Under the pieces are notes generated by a model that searched no databases, was not told where the DNA came from, and was given only the letters and a program-made list of their open reading frames with translations. 64,000 bases of DNA from an uncultured Marvinbryantia sp. (GTDB lineage Bacteria > Bacillota > Clostridia > Lachnospirales > Lachnospiraceae), in assembly GCA_934394985.1 (NCBI GenBank), contig CAKRRF010000008.1, forward strand, positions 1 through 64,000. The letters are read 5' to 3'. Shown here in pieces: positions 61,912 to 64,000 of this stretch; within the stretch, counting starts at the first letter, position 1; each line of letters opens with the position of its first letter. The translations under genes and the position numbers were made by a program.

Positions 61912-62968
61912 ACTGATAGCGGATCTGACGTTTCCATGGAGTATTGGCTTTGGTGATATGGTATGGGAATCCATGGTCACCAGGAGCATCCGGATAATCC
62001 TGAAATTCAAAAGCCAGGGCACAGGACGGGACAGTAGGCTGCCCATTGATCAGCTGCTGACTGTCATCGATATAGCCACCGGAATACAGCACCATGCATG
62101 GCGCATCGGAAGCAACAGCCATCTGTACGGAACCATCCGGCAGGGTGCAGAGCAGATCCGGAGAGTCAGGCGTGTGATTCAGAAGGAAGCCATGATTGTA
62201 TCCCTGATTGCGCCTGATCTGAATGTCTCCCGGATATTTCTGAAGCTGTGCAGACAGAGAGATCGGATGGCGGAAGTCAAATGGTGTATCGATTACATCA
62301 GAGATACTTTCCGGGATAAAGTCTGGAGCGTTGCAGATATAACGATCAGCGTTGATCTGAAGAAGATGATCAGTGGCCGGCCGTGAAAAATCTCCGGACA
62401 AATTAAAGTAACTGTGGTTGGAAATATTGAAATACGTATCCTGGTCGGAGATGGCGTCGTAATCCATGGTAAGCTGATGGGCTTCTGTCAGAGTATAAGT
62501 AACGGTGATACGACGATTGCCAGGAAAGCCATCCAGTCCATCGGGAAGCTCACAGGTAAAACTTACCTGTGCATCACCAGAAGGAGTGATGAATGCAGAA
62601 TGTAATTCCCAGATGCGAAAAGAAGCGTTTTCAAAACCACCATGAAGGGAATGAACGCCATTCTCATTTCGGGAGAGCTTATATAGATGATTACCTATCG
62701 GGAGTGAGCCATGAGAGATACGGCCGGCGGTTGGCGCCAGTGTGGCTCCGGCGTACAAAGGGTTGGAAAAATAAGTGTTTTCCTGTGAAAAGGAAAGAGC
62801 AAGATTTTGCAAATTCATCTGTCTGGATGGAAAACCAATCTGCCGAACCGATGCACCGATACCGAGAAGGGATACAAAAAAGCCGTCTTCGCATATCAGA
62901 CGCAACATATAGTTTTTGGGATGATTAGAAAAATGAGTGTCAGTCAAAACTGATTTAGAAATCTTCAT
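61898..62968 (-). CDS. Aldose 1-epimerase (GalM-like)
   Basis: 356 aa. Catalytic His in NISNHSYFNLSG and Glu in ALAFEFQDYPD (both conserved in mutarotases); the GRISHG segment and the substrate-binding NGVHSLHGG are present. It interconverts sugar anomers, supplying the form oxidised by the SDR. The start is ATG at 62968; the upstream 71 in-frame residues are hydrophobic but lie over the promoter region and have no RBS. Convergent 14-bp overlap with araC. Confidence 0.88.
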   Translation of the reverse strand: MKISKSVLTDTHFSNHPKNYMLRLICEDGFFVSLLGIGASVRQIGFPSRQMNLQNLALSFSQENTYFSNPLYAGATLAPTAGRISHGSLPIGNHLYKLSRNENGVHSLHGGFENASFRIWELHSAFITPSGDAQVSFTCELPDGLDGFPGNRRITVTYTLTEAHQLTMDYDAISDQDTYFNISNHSYFNLSGDFSRPATDHLLQINADRYICNAPDFIPESISDVIDTPFDFRHPISLSAQLQKYPGDIQIRRNQGYNHGFLLNHTPDSPDLLCTLPDGSVQMAVASDAPCMVLYSGGYIDDSQQLINGQPTVPSCALAFEFQDYPDAPGDHGFPYHITKANTPWKRQIRYQFTIH

Positions 62969-63099
62969 AATAATAACCTGCTTCCATTTTAATTTGTTGC
63001 TATTTACTGTAACGCAGAATGGAAAACTATGCAAGAAGTATATAAAAATAACTAAAAAACGAACAAAAACAAAAGGAAGTGTATGCAGAACAGACAAAA

Positions 63100-63130
63100 A
63101 TAGCAATTTTTTTAAACTCCATAGCAATTT
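63100..63130 (+). promoter_or_regulatory. AraC-type 21-bp direct repeats
   Basis: ATAGCAATTT at 63100-63109 and 63121-63130 are exactly 21 bp apart, as the araI half-sites are. The second copy ends 7 bp before the probable -35. Confidence 0.6.
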
Positions 63131-63159
63131 CAAGTAATGAAATAAGCAGGAGACGCGAA

Positions 63160-63165
63160 TATAAT
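63160..63165 (+). promoter_or_regulatory. -10 box of the ribose-type ABC operon
   Basis: TATAAT at 63160-63165 with no good -35 (63137-63142 is ATGAAA), so expression should depend on the activator bound at the repeats. Start codon at 63197. Confidence 0.6.
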
Positions 63166-63196
63166 AACAAGTAGATAACATAAGGAGGGAAAGAAT

Positions 63197-64000
63197 ATGG
63201 GCAGTGTACTTGAGTTTAAGAATATCTCAAAGTATTTCCCTGGTGTAAAAGCACTGGATAATATATGCTTTAAAGCTTATGGTGGAGAAGTCCTGGCATT
63301 CCTTGGCGAGAATGGCGCCGGAAAGTCTACGTTGCTGAAGGTACTCAACGGAGACTATCAGCCAACCAGCGGCGAATATCTGCTGGACGGTGTACAGAAG
63401 CACTTTAACTCTCCACATGAAGCAATTCAGGAGGGAATCAGTATTATTTATCAGGAACGACAGATTCTGTTGGAACTGAGTGTAGCTGAGAACATATATC
63501 TTGGAAGAATGCCGGTTAATAAGTTTGGCATCATTGATATAGCGAAAGCCAATAGGATGGCGAAAGAGATTATCGATGATTTTGGACTTCCGATTTCACC
63601 ATCTACGAAGGTAAAGGATCTGAGTATTGCTTATCAGCAGATGGTTGAGATCATGAAGGCCTACAGCCGTGAGAATCTGAAGGTCATCTGTTTTGATGAA
63701 CCGACAGCCAGCTTAAGTGATGCAGAGATCGACAGTTTGTTCGAGATTATTGCCAAGCTGAAGGCACAGGGCAAGATCATCATTTATGTATCCCATCGTA
63801 TGGCAGAGATCCAGGAGATCGCAGATAAGGTAGCCATTTTTAAAGATGGCCATTATGTAGATACGGTTGTTACAAAAGAAGTGCCGGAGCAGCAGCTGAT
63901 CAAGATGATGGTTGGCCGTGATCTGGGTGACATCTTTAACAGCCTGGACAGAAATGATAAGATCGGAGAGGTCCTTCTGGAAGTAAAAGGTGTTTCTTCC
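63197..64000 (+). CDS. Ribose-type ABC transporter ATPase (3' end outside window)
   Basis: 268 residues visible of about 500. Walker A GENGAGKST, degenerate signature LSIAYQQMVE, Walker B VICFDEPTASLS, H-loop SHR are all in the first domain; the second domain begins as the window ends. ATG at 63197 follows AAGGAGG. It probably opens a ribose/galactose-type importer operon for the sugar oxidised by the neighbouring pathway. Confidence 0.92.
   Translation, partial: MGSVLEFKNISKYFPGVKALDNICFKAYGGEVLAFLGENGAGKSTLLKVLNGDYQPTSGEYLLDGVQKHFNSPHEAIQEGISIIYQERQILLELSVAENIYLGRMPVNKFGIIDIAKANRMAKEIIDDFGLPISPSTKVKDLSIAYQQMVEIMKAYSRENLKVICFDEPTASLSDAEIDSLFEIIAKLKAQGKIIIYVSHRMAEIQEIADKVAIFKDGHYVDTVVTKEVPEQQLIKMMVGRDLGDIFNSLDRNDKIGEVLLEVKGVSS

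Noticed and set aside
62969..63181. Hydrophobic N-terminal extension of the aldose 1-epimerase
   Set aside because: It covers the AraC repeats and importer promoter on the other strand, has no RBS, and homologues start at the MKIS methionine.

Overview
The window looks like a chromosomal segment of a strictly anaerobic, low-to-mid-GC Firmicute, most likely a gut Lachnospiraceae (Blautia/Mediterraneibacter-like). Reasons: strong AGGAGG-type ribosome binding sites, many ABC sugar transporters paired with YesM/YesN two-component systems, a flavodiiron protein fused to rubredoxin, an [FeFe]-hydrogenase-family protein, and signal peptides of the clostridial type. The genus is inference. No phage, insertion sequence, CRISPR array or rRNA is seen. 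One tRNA (Leu, CAG) is present.

Layout. 1-8.5 kb: end of rfbC, a Crp/Fnr regulator divergent from a four-domain flavodiiron protein, a CaCA cation exchanger behind a yybP-ykoY (Mn2+) riboswitch with its own terminator, a MATE pump, tRNA-Leu, a small methyltransferase, an HD phosphohydrolase, an FKBP/SlyD-like isomerase and an OmpR-type regulator whose receiver has lost its phosphorylation residues. 8.6-23 kb: a NEW3-domain surface protein with an ABC-2 exporter, a second MATE pump, a secreted protein, shikimate kinase, a MacB-like ABC exporter with a giant coiled-coil permease, an RsmF-type rRNA methyltransferase and a TetR regulator. 23-34.8 kb: an AT-rich block with a ribose-type ABC transporter, class II aldolase, rhamnulokinase-like kinase and YesN/YesM, followed by a lactaldehyde reductase gene carrying a near-consensus Rex operator. 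34.8-42.9 kb: a GH28 pectinase-like enzyme, YesN/YesM and a MalEFG-type importer, probably for pectic oligosaccharides. 43-56.9 kb: a LysR regulator, an FmdE-like protein behind an attenuator-like leader, and a TRAP transporter operon that also carries a TPP-dependent E1 alpha/beta pair, a MtaA/UroD-like methyltransferase and an aminotransferase; then a tandem-ACT protein, a group B-type [FeFe]-hydrogenase and a NitT/TauT-like transporter with permease and ATPase fused. 57-64 kb: a lactonase, SDR dehydrogenase, IlvD/Edd dehydratase and RraA-like aldolase operon with AraC regulator, aldose 1-epimerase and the start of a ribose-type ABC transporter.

How they fit: the window carries two different routes for deoxy- or aldo-sugars. 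The first is phosphorylative: kinase, aldolase to lactaldehyde, then FucO to propanediol. The second is oxidative and non-phosphorylative: dehydrogenase, lactonase, dehydratase, then an RraA-like aldolase. Each has its own ribose-type importer. The most unusual combinations are the TRAP/E1/methyltransferase/aminotransferase operon and the RraA-terminated oxidative sugar pathway. Regulatory DNA is rich: a Mn2+ riboswitch, a Rex site, AraC-type 21-bp direct repeats and OmpR-type 11-bp direct repeats.
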